A stretch of DNA of 64,000 nucleotides from BOG-1155 sp050012495 (GCA_050012495.1 JBEKHB010000002.1:62001-126000); one strand, 5' to 3'. Shown: positions 25,847 through 35,570, numbered from the stretch's first letter. The notes: generated by a model not told the origin, from the letters alone. A program made the numbers and translations.

Positions 25847-26137
25847 ATGACGAAGCAGGAAATAGTAACGACAGTGTATGAAAAGCTCGGTTTTTCAAAG
25901 AGAGAGTCGTCAGACTTCGTCGAGCAATTCTTTAAGATCGTGAAACAGAGTCTGGCCCAGGGTGAAAATGTCAAGATATCCGGGCTGGGGAATTTTGTGG
26001 TAAAAGAGAAGCAGGCAAGAAGGGGAAGAAACCCTCAGACAGGCGAAGTGATCGAGATTGCCAAGCGCAGAGTGCTGAATTTCAAGTTGAGCCAGGTTTT
26101 GAAGGACGAAATAAACTGCAACGACAACGGCGCATGA
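25847..26137 (+). CDS. ihfA: Integration host factor alpha subunit (HU/IHF family)
   Basis: A 96-residue DNA-bending protein. TKQEIVTTVYEKLGFSKRES, SGLGNFVVKEKQARRGRNPQTGE and a final FKLSQVLKDEI match the HU/IHF fold; the RNP loop with Pro inserts in the DNA minor groove. The IHF-alpha call rests on the place downstream of pheT, where ihfA lies in most proteobacteria, and on the EIAKRRVLNFKLSQ stretch. GGAGGG lies upstream; the end overlaps the next gene by 4 bases. Confidence 0.93.
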   Translation: MTKQEIVTTVYEKLGFSKRESSDFVEQFFKIVKQSLAQGENVKISGLGNFVVKEKQARRGRNPQTGEVIEIAKRRVLNFKLSQVLKDEINCNDNGA

Positions 26138-26451
26138 TCCCGAATATCCCCGAAAGGGTATTCTACAGGATAAAGGAGGTGTGCACTCTTACCGGCCTAA
26201 AACCTCACATACTGCGGTACTGGGAACAGGAATTCAGGGAGATAAGGCCCACGAAAAGCTTACGGGGGCACAGACTATACACAAAGAAGGATTTGGATGC
26301 AATTTCCACTATCAAAAAACTCCTTTACGAAAAACGGTTTACTATCGACGGCGCCAAGAAATACCTGAACACGCAAAGAACGCTCTTTGTGGAGATCAAG
26401 GAAGAATTAAGGGAGATCGTCAAAATACTCAACAAGGGAGACCGAACATGA
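26134..26451 (+). CDS. MerR-family transcriptional regulator
   Basis: A 105-residue regulator. The N-terminal winged helix-turn-helix is FYRIKEVCTLTGLKPHILRYWEQEF then RGHRLYTKKDLDAISTIKKLLYEKRFTIDGAKKYL, which is the MerR consensus. A short helix for dimerisation completes it; no effector domain is present, so it belongs to the small MerR proteins that follow ihfA in many Geobacter-like genomes. It starts within ihfA (ATGA overlap) and ends overlapping the lipoprotein start, so all three are coupled. Confidence 0.93.
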   Translation: MIPNIPERVFYRIKEVCTLTGLKPHILRYWEQEFREIRPTKSLRGHRLYTKKDLDAISTIKKLLYEKRFTIDGAKKYLNTQRTLFVEIKEELREIVKILNKGDRT

Positions 26452-27074
26452 AAGCAGTGGTGATTGTCCTGTTGTTTCTGTGTGTTCTCGTCTCTTGCAG
26501 CATCGGACCTGTCTTCATCGCAAAGAATGAAGATGAAGCGATAATAACCTCGTATCAGGACCCCGCCCTTTCCGAATTGTCCAGCCGGCACCGGCCGCTC
26601 CTGAACGACATATACCGGCGGTACAAGTCGGCCGGCATCGACTTCTATCCGAACGGCCTCGGTTTTATGGACTTCACCGACGATCAAGGCAAGACGCTTC
26701 ACTACCTCCTCGTCGAGGTAAGGCCGGATAAGATCTCCACGATCGGCGAGGTGCAGTCAAAACCCGCTGGAAGGTTCTCCGAGGTATTCGAACACCATTT
26801 CGAGAAGAACCTCCGTCACCTCAAAGCCGAGGACGTCCGGATGGACGGGGTTGACGGCCTTGCCTTCGGCGTCTACTGGCCTGTCCGCGACCTGTCGAAA
26901 TGCGGCGACTACGGCGGGTTCATCGAGTATATGACCATCTACTTCCACAAAGACGACTTCGTCAGTCTCATCGAGAAACGCACGACGTTGTCGGAAGCTG
27001 TAGAAAATGCGGAGGTTGTCACGAGTCTCGACCGGAAACCGGCGAAGTCGGTAAGGGTGACGGAGGTGGAGTAG
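26448..27074 (+). CDS. Predicted lipoprotein of unknown function
   Basis: A 208-residue protein. The ATG at 26448 overlaps the MerR stop (ATGA). The signal MKAVVIVLLFLCVLVSC ends in a lipobox LVSC, so the mature protein should be lipid-anchored at Cys17, in the periplasm or outer membrane. The mature part is mixed alpha/beta with many charged residues (FMDFTDDQGKTLHYLLVEVRPDK, DGVDGLAFGVYWPVRDLSK). I do not recognise the family. It ends the translation operon; its function is unlikely to be linked to translation. Confidence 0.8.
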   Translation: MKAVVIVLLFLCVLVSCSIGPVFIAKNEDEAIITSYQDPALSELSSRHRPLLNDIYRRYKSAGIDFYPNGLGFMDFTDDQGKTLHYLLVEVRPDKISTIGEVQSKPAGRFSEVFEHHFEKNLRHLKAEDVRMDGVDGLAFGVYWPVRDLSKCGDYGGFIEYMTIYFHKDDFVSLIEKRTTLSEAVENAEVVTSLDRKPAKSVRVTEVE

Positions 27075-27690
27075 CGGCCGGGTATAGGGTATAGGCGGCC
27101 GGGTTAATTTCGCGCCATGCACCTGTATCTCGGGGTCGCGCGTCCTCGACGTACGAAAGAGTACGCCTCCGGGCGGCGACCCCTCGATTTCGGCGCCTAT
27201 CATCGAAATTTCCTCCGGCCGGGGAAAAGACATTGCCGGGACATCACCCGTGAGATGTTTCCGGTCGGTTTCGGCAGCGAGGGGTCTAATCAGCTCCTTT
27301 ACGTGTAGCACCTGCAAAGCTTTGATACCCTATTTGTAACTAACGGTGAAGATTACCGTTGAAATGCGTGGCAACATCGGAATCAGCGTCCAAGGGAGTC
27401 ATCGGGGATTCTTCTAAGAGTTCCTTTGGCGTGTACATCCATTATCACTGGTGGGAGAACGACAGTGTTATCAATCCTCCAGAAGTACCTGGGCGGCTTT
27501 GCTGCGGCGACCCAGACGTACATAGGCCGGGTGCTCACCCTCCGAAGCAAAGGGCTGGACGGCAAACGTCGGGGAGAGCTTTGATGCGCCAACGAATATG
27601 GGGCGAAGGAGGCGACTGGTATTAGAAGATGATCTTCATAAATGGCGTAGACAGCAACGATCAAGGAGTGAAAAACGGTCTTGACGTCCC
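27075..27690. other. Gene-free stretch with no supported feature
   Basis: No reading frame with recognisable motifs. A 39-codon frame from GTG 27465 to TGA 27584, with GGGAG upstream, reads like a protein end (LQKYLGGFAAATQTYIGRVL) but has no support. The region has the mixed composition of decayed DNA. Confidence 0.4.
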
Positions 27691-27957
27691 CTACTCGCCT
27701 GAACCCGTCCGCGGGCGCTTGAAGCCCCCGTCATTGGGTAGCGGTGAAGTGTCGGTCTTGCCATTCATGGAGCAAGGCGGAAATATCTGGTAGGCTTGAT
27801 TCTCCTGGCTTCGCGATCTTGGTTTGAGACCTATAAACCTTGCTCGTGCCCCTTTGAGATACTCCTCAGACAACTCGCAACATACCCACGTGCGATCTAA
27901 AGCCTCTGCAACTTCGCCAGTGTGGGCGGTAGAGACGTTGCTTCCTTCTGTACATTA
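27691..27957 (-). pseudogene. Remnant of a site-specific DNA methyltransferase (C-terminal end)
   Basis: On the minus strand the sequence reads GSNVSTAHTGEVAEALDRT, then WVCCELSEEYLKGARARFIGL. This matches the C-terminal end of DNA methyltransferases of the N4/N6 family, where a DPF-GSxTTG motif is followed by E-A-A-L-x-R-x-W-I-x-x-E-L-x-x-x-Y and A-x-x-R-F. A five-residue insert interrupts the glycine motif, and a stop codon at 27955 cuts the frame upstream; no DPF motif is left. The tail (27691-27800) is low in motifs. It is surely not functional. Confidence 0.6.
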
Positions 27958-28101
27958 CTTATTCACCGGACCAGTGTGTAAGCCTTTCCGACTGCCATCT
28001 CCCTATCCTCCGTTATCAGAGAAATGCCGCAAAATTACAACAATTATATTCAGAGCTAGTGGCGCAGGCATGCGCATGGGACATTATCGTGAGATTACTA
28101 T

Positions 28102-30246
28102 TCACCGCTCGTTTCGGCCCTCATCCTGACCGCTCAGCACGATCAGCGCATCGACGGCGACGGGCTTGCTGCCTGCGAGTATCACAGGGTTGATGTCTAT
28201 CTCTTTCACGTAGGGGTGGTCCACTCCGATGGCACCGACCTTGATGAGGATATCGGCGAGCTGGTCAACGTCAGCCGCCGGCATACCGCGAGATGCTCCC
28301 ATGATATTTCGGGCTTTGATGTCGCCCGTCATGTCGAGCGCCTCCTGTCTATCTATCGGAGCTACCCGAAACGTGTTGTCCTTTAAGATTTCAGTGAAGA
28401 TGCCTCCGAGACCAAACATCACGCAAGGGCCAAACTGTTCGTCCCTGTAAAGACCCACCATCAGCTCCCTGCTCCCCCTGATCATCTCCTGAACCAAGAT
28501 GGCGGGTTTCTCCCCTTTGAACTTGGCCATTATTTGCGTGAACGCAGCCACGGCCTCCTGCTCGTTGCGGATATCCGGATAGACCAGGCCCTGTTCTGTC
28601 TTATGGGCCAGAGCCGGCGCACTCGCCTTGATGACGAGAGGAAACTCGATCTCTTCAAGAGCCTCACGGAACTCCCGCTCATCCCGAGTCTCCCTTTCCT
28701 TCGTGACCGGGATGCCGTAGGCCCTCAGAACCTCCTTTGACTCATGTTCCGAGAGGACCGTTCGCCTTTCCCGTAAGGCCTTCTCCGTGACCTGCGCGTC
28801 GCGGCCGGATGTTGCCGGTGTTTTCCTCGTTGAGCCGGATCTTTCTTGCGCCGCCGCCGGCAGGCGCATCCGAAAGCGGGCGTATTCCCACAGCCTGGAC
28901 AGGGCTTTAGCCGCCCTCGCCCCATCCGAATAGACGGAAATACCGCTCGAAAGAAGCACGGGAAAATCACGGCCGATCGACTCCTCGGTTCCCACCATCT
29001 CCGTGACGGCGAGAGGTTTTTTTGTTTTGATGTCAGCCGTCGCCTGCAGAACAATGTCGCGGAGAAGCTCGCCTCCCACAATGGCGATGAGCAGTATCAT
29101 GTCGACGTCCGCAACTTCTGCCAGTATCCTGATCGCGTCGCCGTGCAACCGTGGGTTTACGGCCGACGCGAGACTCAGATCGATCGGGTTGTTGATGCTG
29201 CCTCCGACCGGTGGCATCGCTTTGCGTAGCCGCTCCGTCGTGCGGGTGGAGAATTTCGGCACTTCCAAACCAAGGTCCAGGCATACGTCGGTCGCAGCCA
29301 CCGCGGTACTGCCCGGCGCACTGACGATGCCGACCCGTCTGCCGGATGGAAGCGGTTGAAGGCGAAATGCGTGGAGACAGTCGAAAACCTCTTCGAAGCT
29401 TTTGACGCTCACGATCCCCGCCTGCCGCATAACCCCTTCCCAGGTTGCACCGGAACCCGCCATAGCTCCCGTGTGGGAAACGGCAGCTCGCGCCCCGCCC
29501 TCGGTCATTCCACCTTTCCACAGGATGATCGGTTTCTTCTTCGAAACCTTTTTACAGACATTGTAGAACCGCCTGCCATCCTTCAGGCCTTCAATGTACG
29601 CGATAATCATTTCGGTCTCGGGGTCTTCTCCAAGGTACTCCAGAAAGTCTGTTGCGGTAAGGTCAGACTCGTTGCCGCAGCTTGCCGCCTTGCTGAAGTA
29701 GATACCATTGGCTGTAGTCCTGTGCGTGACGTAATCGGCAAAAAAGCCGCTCTGGGAAACGAGACCCACAGAACCGGATTTCATACCCTGTCCAAGGGAA
29801 TAAGGCAATCGTGATGAAGGGCAGTAGATGCCGATGCAGTTGGGTCCTATGATGCGGCAGCCACCGGACCGGGCAACACGAACCATCTCCCTTTGCAGCT
29901 CTTCCCCCTTTCTTCCTGCCTCCGCAAAGCCTGAAGTGGTGATCACGATGGTCTTTACGCCCTTTGCCGCGCACTCCCTCACCGCCTGCAGGGCCGAATC
30001 TGTCGGGGTTAGTATCATGGCAAAGTCGACCGGATGCGGGATGTCCGGCACCGTAGGGTACGACTTTATCCCCATGATCTCGCGCTCACCCGGATTGACG
30101 GCATAGAGCTCTCGAAATCCGGCTTCTACAAAGCGGGCCATGAACAGCCGTCCTACCTTCCCGAGCTTGCCCGTCGCACCGATAATCGCTACCGATCCGG
30201 GATGAAAGATGGGGTCCATCTCCGCAAAAATGTTTCTCTCAGCCAT
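28102..30246 (-). CDS. ADP-forming acyl-CoA synthetase (acetate-CoA ligase type), single chain
   Basis: Enzyme that interconverts an acyl-CoA, ADP and phosphate with the free acid, CoA and ATP; 714 residues. The N-terminal CoA-binding domain (PGSVAIIGATGKLGKVGRLF) is followed by two succinyl-CoA-ligase-like domains, with SQSGFFADY and AVSHTGAMAGSGATWEG, whose His is the phosphorylated residue. The C-terminal ATP-grasp part has LRAYGIPVTKERETRDEREF, FPLVIKASAPALAHKTEQGLV and the last IDINPVILAGSKPVAVDALI. Alpha and beta parts, separate in some archaea, are fused here. In fermenters it yields ATP from acyl-CoA, and in degraders it may activate acids; which applies here is not clear. It stands alone on the minus strand. 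Confidence 0.93.
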   Translation of the reverse strand: MAERNIFAEMDPIFHPGSVAIIGATGKLGKVGRLFMARFVEAGFRELYAVNPGEREIMGIKSYPTVPDIPHPVDFAMILTPTDSALQAVRECAAKGVKTIVITTSGFAEAGRKGEELQREMVRVARSGGCRIIGPNCIGIYCPSSRLPYSLGQGMKSGSVGLVSQSGFFADYVTHRTTANGIYFSKAASCGNESDLTATDFLEYLGEDPETEMIIAYIEGLKDGRRFYNVCKKVSKKKPIILWKGGMTEGGARAAVSHTGAMAGSGATWEGVMRQAGIVSVKSFEEVFDCLHAFRLQPLPSGRRVGIVSAPGSTAVAATDVCLDLGLEVPKFSTRTTERLRKAMPPVGGSINNPIDLSLASAVNPRLHGDAIRILAEVADVDMILLIAIVGGELLRDIVLQATADIKTKKPLAVTEMVGTEESIGRDFPVLLSSGISVYSDGARAAKALSRLWEYARFRMRLPAAAQERSGSTRKTPATSGRDAQVTEKALRERRTVLSEHESKEVLRAYGIPVTKERETRDEREFREALEEIEFPLVIKASAPALAHKTEQGLVYPDIRNEQEAVAAFTQIMAKFKGEKPAILVQEMIRGSRELMVGLYRDEQFGPCVMFGLGGIFTEILKDNTFRVAPIDRQEALDMTGDIKARNIMGASRGMPAADVDQLADILIKVGAIGVDHPYVKEIDINPVILAGSKPVAVDALIVLSGQDEGRNER

Positions 30247-30400
30247 TGTGTCACGATATACGCGATAAGGGGCCGGATGTCAATTATTATGTGGACGGAT
30301 GTTGTTGAGTTATGTAGACGGGCGAGGGGTCTGCCACGCCGCCCCAGAACTTATGCCTTGACGGGGTTCAATATCACTACTACTTTAAGGAGAAAGACTA

Positions 30401-30425
30401 TGCCTCGCGCCTGAACCGCGAGGCA
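30401..30425 (+). promoter_or_regulatory. Hairpin in the leader of the QOR gene
   Basis: TGCCTCGCG (30401-30409) and CGCGAGGCA (30417-30425) form a perfect 9-bp stem with a 7-base loop, 38 bases before the start codon. It is not followed by a T run, so a protective or regulatory role is more likely than termination. Confidence 0.4.
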
Positions 30426-30462
30426 GCGGCCAAAAGGTTTCCTGATAAAGGGGGCAAAACAG

Positions 30463-31443
30463 ATGAAGGCGTTGAGATTCAATAGATTTGGGGACGTGGA
30501 GGCAGTGCTTCACGTCGAAGAAGTACCGGAACCGGTTCCCGGGCCCGACGAGGTTGTGGTCAAGGTTCGCGCAGCTTCGATCAATCCCTCGGATGTCAAG
30601 AACGTGCAGGGAAGATTCGCACAAACCACCCTGCCGCGCACTCCCGGCCGAGATCTGGCAGGAGTTATCATTGCCGGCGACAAGGAGATGATCGGACAGG
30701 AAGTCTGGGCATCGGGAGGTGACATCGGCTTCACGCGGGACGGAAGCCACGCTGAGTATATAACCCTGCCCAGGAGGGGCGCGCGGCTTAAGCCAAAATC
30801 TCTGTCCATGGTGGAGGCGGCAAGTCTCGGTGTCAATTACCTTGCCGCATTTATCGGGCTGATCGAGAAGGCCCGGCTAAAAGATGGCGAAGTGGTTTTG
30901 GTGACAGGCGCAAGCGGCGGCGTAGGCAGCTCTGTCATCAAGATAGCGAAAACTAAGGCTGCCCGGGTGATCGGGGTAGACCGGCAGGCTCCGGACGAGA
31001 GGAAAGTGCAGGAACTGGGAATTGATCTTGGGCTTGGGAGTGAGTCGGACAACATTGCTGACGGCGTTAACGAGTACACGCAGGGTAAGGGCGTGGACGT
31101 CGTGTTTGATTGCGTGGGCGGCCCGCTCTTTGAAGCGGGCCTTAAATCACTGGGCCTGAACGGACGGCAGGTGAACATCACCACAGTGGGAACTACGCGG
31201 GTCAGTTTTGATCTACTCGACTTCTACCGCAGGCAGCTTACGCTCTTCGGCGTCAATACGTCCTTGTTCGATACCGTTGCTTCGGGTGATATTCTGGACG
31301 GTCTAAGGCCTGCGTTTGAACAGGGCAAACTCACCGCTCCCGACATTGCGAGAACGTGTTCCCTTTATGAGGCAGTCGAAGCGTATACCCAGATCGATAA
31401 GGGGATCGCTAAAGGAAAGATCGTAATTACGTTTCCGAACTGA
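30463..31443 (+). CDS. Quinone oxidoreductase-like zinc-independent MDR dehydrogenase
   Basis: A 326-residue member of the medium-chain dehydrogenase/reductase superfamily, of the quinone oxidoreductase branch. The GroES-like half (MKALRFNRFGDVEAVLHVEEVPEPVPGPDEVVV split here for clarity into positions 1-33) is followed by the NAD(P)-binding Rossmann fold with GASGGVGSSVIKIAK at about 148-162. The usual Cys/His zinc ligands are absent: the position after AASINPSD lacks them. Likely an NADPH-dependent enone or quinone reductase; the substrate is unknown. The ribosome site is GGGGG about 8 bases upstream. It is divergent from the acyl-CoA synthetase. Confidence 0.9.
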   Translation: MKALRFNRFGDVEAVLHVEEVPEPVPGPDEVVVKVRAASINPSDVKNVQGRFAQTTLPRTPGRDLAGVIIAGDKEMIGQEVWASGGDIGFTRDGSHAEYITLPRRGARLKPKSLSMVEAASLGVNYLAAFIGLIEKARLKDGEVVLVTGASGGVGSSVIKIAKTKAARVIGVDRQAPDERKVQELGIDLGLGSESDNIADGVNEYTQGKGVDVVFDCVGGPLFEAGLKSLGLNGRQVNITTVGTTRVSFDLLDFYRRQLTLFGVNTSLFDTVASGDILDGLRPAFEQGKLTAPDIARTCSLYEAVEAYTQIDKGIAKGKIVITFPN

Positions 31444-32184
31444 CCAGGATAAGGATCAGAGCGGCAACCTCCGCCACGAGGAGACGTAAGAACCCGAGTG
31501 ACCATGCTGTGTGGTCCGGAAGAACGATAGATTATATTCAGGCTTTCCGTGAGAAAGACGGTATTCATGGGCACGAGGTGAGAAACTGTCTTACAAGAAG
31601 GACCGTTCGACAGCTCCCAATCGCCTATCCGTCATTGTCTTGAGAAAACCGGAAAAGATGCTTTTGTCACTTCCGGTTGTCATCTCTCCTTGTCACTCCT
31701 GCTTGTCGCCCCTCCTTGTCACTTTGACAGGAGAGCGGGAAACTGGGAAAATCTTATGAGACCGGGCAGTCATTTTGAGAGGCATGGAGAGATGAGATAG
31801 CCCGGCCCGTTTGAGCCGGTTTCGAGAGGTCCCAGAGGCCGCGTCGCTCTTTGACAATCGAGCCACAATGGGCCGGTCGGGCGGCGGTGTCCGCTCGCCA
31901 CCCGACCGGTCGCCCGTCCGCTCGGCAGGGGCGAGGCGATTTTTGATGCCTGGCGCGAAGCCGGGGCGGCGTCCGGGCCGGAGCATACTGCACACAAGAT
32001 GTTATGTGCGTGGCGCCACCAGAAAACCTTCTTTTGACGCTTCCTGTCAGCGCCTCACCTGACCTGCTGAGACAATCCGCGGAATCACCGGCCGGGAGGG
32101 TGGAGACGCTGCTATCATCAAGCTGACTATCATGGCTCTCCACAAGACGAAATACGCTTTAGTCGGATGAACCGGACAAAATAT
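31444..32184. other. Gene-free region with a 15-bp imperfect inverted repeat
   Basis: No motif-bearing reading frame. An imperfect inverted repeat lies at 31871-31885 and 31897-31911 (13 of 15 bases pair, core CCGGTCGGG / CCCGACCGG). A stretch at 31660-31730 repeats CTTGTCAC-like words four times (CACTTCCGG, CTTGTCACTC, CTTGTCGCCC, CTTGTCACTTTGAC). It may be a decayed mobile element; nothing else is seen. Confidence 0.4.
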
Positions 32185-32748
32185 CTACCCCAGCAAGGTG
32201 ATAACAGCCTGCGCCACCTCTTTTAATGACTTATTCTTGTCCATGCTCATTTTCTGGATGCGGCGATAGGCCTGGGCCTCCGTGAGACCTTCCGATTCCA
32301 TAAGGAGCCCTTTCGCCCGCTCGACCAGCTTACGCGTATCGAGCTCCTCCTTCAGCCGCAACACACGGTCAGCGAGGAGAGACTTATCAAGGAAATGCCT
32401 TACAGAGAGCTCGATTGCCGGTGCAAGCTCTTCCTCCCGGAAGGGCTTGGTGAGATAGGCCATGACTCCCGCATCCCGTGCCTGCTCGATGAGTTGCCGC
32501 TCCGAATATGCGGTGACCAGCACAACCGGGTAGCGACCGGCTATCTTTCTTGCCAGGTCTATCCCGCTTTCATAAGGCATCTTTATGTCCAATATGACTA
32601 CGTCCGGGTTCTTCTGCTTGATCAGATCATGAGCTTCCCGGCCATCTCTTGCCTCGCCGACCACCTGATGGCCGATGCCCTCCAGTAACTCTTTCAGGTC
32701 GATCCGTATGAGCGGCTCATCGTCTGCAATCAAAATCCGAAAGCTCAT
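32185..32748 (-). CDS. ANTAR-domain response regulator (AmiR/NasR/EutV type antiterminator)
   Basis: A 187-residue response regulator. The receiver domain (1-115) has acidic pocket DDEP, phospho-acceptor Asp54 in VILDIKMP, Thr79 and Lys101 in LTKPF. A coiled link leads to the ANTAR RNA-binding domain (about 122-183: LVERAKGLLMESEGLTEAQA, YRRIQKMSMDKNKSLKEVAQ). ANTAR proteins bind paired small hairpins in nascent RNA and prevent terminator formation. It starts within the last codons of the FIST kinase gene (ATGA overlap), so kinase and regulator are cognate. The nearest terminator-bearing leader is only 160 bases beyond the kinase start, on the opposite strand. Confidence 0.94.
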   Translation of the reverse strand: MSFRILIADDEPLIRIDLKELLEGIGHQVVGEARDGREAHDLIKQKNPDVVILDIKMPYESGIDLARKIAGRYPVVLVTAYSERQLIEQARDAGVMAYLTKPFREEELAPAIELSVRHFLDKSLLADRVLRLKEELDTRKLVERAKGLLMESEGLTEAQAYRRIQKMSMDKNKSLKEVAQAVITLLG

Positions 32749-35570
32749 GATCTCCTCAGCTCATAATAGTTTTTGGGCAAAGGAAACGTGATCCTGGCAG
32801 CCGTCCCTCCCTCGCCGTTCAGGATAAACCTGCCGCGCAAATCGTCCTTGACCAGGGTGCGCACGATCATGAGACCGAGATTGCCGTCCTTCTCAAAGCT
32901 AAAGCCTTCCGGCAGTCCACGGCCGTCATCCTGGATTGTTACCGATATGTTTCTTGCAAACCGCTCTACCAGTATCGAAAGCTTACCCTCGCTCTGCCCC
33001 TTGTACCCATGCCGCGCGGCGTTCTGGATCAACTCGTTGACCACGAGGGCAAGGGACGTGGCTTCCCTTGACGGGATCATTACACTCGGCCCTGAGATAT
33101 CGACGGTCATACTGGGTTCTATCTGGCCGGCAAGGGAGAGTCCACTCACATTGCCGATTAACGTTCGCAGGTCCACCATGCCGATGTCTCCCTGGCAGAG
33201 CGTTTCGTGGACGACGGCAATACTCATGATGCGGGTGATGCTGTCATTGAGTGCCTGCTCGGCCGACATTCCCTCCAAACGTCGGATTTGCAGCCGCAGA
33301 ATACTCGCGACGTTCTGCAGATTGTTCTTTAATCTGTGATGGATTTCCTTAAGAAAGGTCGTGTGCTTCTGAAGATATTTATTTTCGATGAATATGGCCA
33401 GGTGGTTCACAATACCGCCGAGAAACTCTACGGTCTCTTTTGTCTGATCGTGCCGGAAGGAGAGTTCTGCGTTGCTCTTCCAGAACAGGTTGAGAATACC
33501 TACGATGTGCCCCTTATTGGAAATGGGCAGCGAGATAAACGCCATCGTGAGGGGGGGAGTGGTTTTCACAAAACAGTCGTCCTTGGAGAGATCATCTATC
33601 GAGGTGGGCCGGCAATTCCCGATCTGCCACTTTGCAAGGTGTTCGTCGTACTCCGTGTACCGATTTGCCAGTTTTGACTCTCTGTCTCCATCCGACGCTT
33701 CTCTGATAAGGAACTCGTACGCGGGATCGACAAGCCAGAGACTTACCATCGAAAACTTAAGGATGCGTCTCACGTGTTTTATGATGTTCTTGAGCTTTGT
33801 GTTCGCACTGATAGATTTTGAGACTTCATGACTCAGCCGGTTCAGCACTTCGAGCTGCACCAGCTTCTTGGTCAGCCTTCTGTCTATTTCCATCCTCTGC
33901 AAACCTCTGGCGGTAAGTCTCGCGATCGTTTTTGCGATTGCCATCTCCTCTTCGTACGGGAAGACGGCTCCCGGCTTCTCCTGCGCCAGCAGAATGCCCA
34001 ACCGCCTGCCGTGGCTGGTAAGCCGGATAGAGGTAAAGCCCGGGGGTATCTTCCCGTCGCTTATCTGTGGAGGAAATCCTTCATCGGACCGCATTTTCAC
34101 GAGGTAAAAAGTGCGCGCGATACTCGCTGAGAGGTAGAATCGCCAATCAGCCCAGGGGAAAATGTTGTTAAGGCTGTCGGACAACTGTGTGAGCAGTCGC
34201 GTCGGGTCGCTTTCTTCCTGTATAATCTGACTGATTTTGCTCATCACCTTCATCTGAGCTTCTTTCTTTTTCAATTGTGACGCAAATTCGTAATAAATAC
34301 GCTTTCCCTTGTGCAGAAAAGCGCTGATGGGATTGAGCTCGTCGGAAAAGACGAGGGTACACACCGATTGATTGGAATAGACAGGCAGGCCGTCAGGGGA
34401 AATGCCTTGTTCCCCAAAGGTGTAAAAGCCGCACACGGGTATTTTTGCCTTTCTGCGGAGAAGATCCATCTCCTTCCACTCATCGTCCCCCATCAACCTC
34501 CTTCTCAATGCGCAAGAGAACATGAAGGCAAGGGAGGGTTTTTTCAGTCCTCCCTGCCTGACAGCGTTGTTGTAGGAAGAGAGACCCGCCCGTACTATAT
34601 CGTCAGGCGTGGCACGCATGAGGGTGAGAACCTGGTCATTTCTCATGAGAGGTCCGAACTGGATGGAGCCATCGGGAAGGACACACTCCGGTACATGGAG
34701 AAGCGAGTTCCCATACACGTCCACGGTACCGAAGGGGAATTGGCTGAACCAGATTATCCCGTCGCCCAGGTGCTCGATAGGGACGTCGAGAAGCTCGCTG
34801 CAGACTTCAACTGCCGGTCTGCCGTCAAGCTCGTGGACGATATGGCCCGAAGCCTTCGTAATGAGGGCACGCTTTGTAGTCGTGGAAAAACCATGTGCTA
34901 TTCCCAGTCCAAAGAGGGTTTCCGCTTCGACAAAGGCAAGGACGATTGTGTCGCTGTAGACGCAATCGTCCATGATCTGGTAGTTCGCTTCGAAATGAAA
35001 GTAGTCTGAAGAGGTCCCTCCGAATATGGGGATACGGTTCCCGGAGGCCTTCCGCAGCTCGGTATGGATGTCATGGCTCAGGGAAACCTGTCTCTTCGTG
35101 GCGCCCGGCGAAAATACGATCAGGAATACCGGCGAAAGACCGGCCTTTTTCGAAGTAGACATGTGCAGCATCTGATGCAGCGGGTGCTCGGAGTTGAAAT
35201 ATTCGGAGACGCCCGCGGTCGTTAATGCCTGATTAACGGCTTTTTTGAAATCGGAGGTTACGTCCTTTCCAACACCTGCCTTCACCCGCAGCCGCGGTGA
35301 TGCAATAACGGCAACCACGACGCTGTGCGTAAAATGTTCGTTGGCTATTTCGCCTGCCGAGCTCGTGCCTATTACCGTACAATCTCCGACAACCTCCCGT
35401 ACGCCTCTGTTCACTTCTTCAATATTGAGTTCCGACGAGACGAAGACTATTGTCAGTGTCGGCTTGAAATGAGTTAACTGTTGGACAGCCTCGGCAGCGG
35501 CCCTTCGCCCCATCTCGATATCTTTACCCGCAAGTGCCTTTCCGACACCTGTTTCTATATACATGCCCAT
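32745..35570 (-). CDS. FIST-domain sensor histidine kinase with GAF and HisKA_2 domains
   Basis: A 941-residue soluble kinase without membrane helices. Residues 30-230 form a FIST_N domain (FKPTLTIVFVSSELNIEEVN, GTSSAGEIANE, PIFGGTSSDYFHFE) and about 240-400 a FIST_C domain (SCALRRRLMG, PVCGFYTFGEQG). FIST domains are thought to bind small ligands such as amino acids. One or two GAF-like domains fill about 430-730. The HisKA_2 dimerisation helix has HHRLKNNLQNVASILRLQ (phospho-His near 744), and the ATPase domain has NELIQNAARHG (about 845), DDGRGLP (about 881) and GNLGLMIV. The HWE/HisKA_2 type is the usual partner of ANTAR regulators. It overlaps the ANTAR gene by 4 bases and is divergent from the importer operon. 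Confidence 0.94.
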   Translation of the reverse strand: MGMYIETGVGKALAGKDIEMGRRAAAEAVQQLTHFKPTLTIVFVSSELNIEEVNRGVREVVGDCTVIGTSSAGEIANEHFTHSVVVAVIASPRLRVKAGVGKDVTSDFKKAVNQALTTAGVSEYFNSEHPLHQMLHMSTSKKAGLSPVFLIVFSPGATKRQVSLSHDIHTELRKASGNRIPIFGGTSSDYFHFEANYQIMDDCVYSDTIVLAFVEAETLFGLGIAHGFSTTTKRALITKASGHIVHELDGRPAVEVCSELLDVPIEHLGDGIIWFSQFPFGTVDVYGNSLLHVPECVLPDGSIQFGPLMRNDQVLTLMRATPDDIVRAGLSSYNNAVRQGGLKKPSLAFMFSCALRRRLMGDDEWKEMDLLRRKAKIPVCGFYTFGEQGISPDGLPVYSNQSVCTLVFSDELNPISAFLHKGKRIYYEFASQLKKKEAQMKVMSKISQIIQEESDPTRLLTQLSDSLNNIFPWADWRFYLSASIARTFYLVKMRSDEGFPPQISDGKIPPGFTSIRLTSHGRRLGILLAQEKPGAVFPYEEEMAIAKTIARLTARGLQRMEIDRRLTKKLVQLEVLNRLSHEVSKSISANTKLKNIIKHVRRILKFSMVSLWLVDPAYEFLIREASDGDRESKLANRYTEYDEHLAKWQIGNCRPTSIDDLSKDDCFVKTTPPLTMAFISLPISNKGHIVGILNLFWKSNAELSFRHDQTKETVEFLGGIVNHLAIFIENKYLQKHTTFLKEIHHRLKNNLQNVASILRLQIRRLEGMSAEQALNDSITRIMSIAVVHETLCQGDIGMVDLRTLIGNVSGLSLAGQIEPSMTVDISGPSVMIPSREATSLALVVNELIQNAARHGYKGQSEGKLSILVERFARNISVTIQDDGRGLPEGFSFEKDGNLGLMIVRTLVKDDLRGRFILNGEGGTAARITFPLPKNYYELRRS

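Noticed and set aside
27465..27584. A 39-codon ORF in the 27-kb gene-free region
   Set aside because: Plausible ribosome site but no family resemblance or context.
30387..30414. A four-codon ORF (ATG CCT CGC GCC TGA) with AAGGAG in front, before the QOR gene
   Set aside because: A possible promoter (TTGACG at about 30357, TACTTT at about 30380) would start the RNA after the ribosome site; too short to support.
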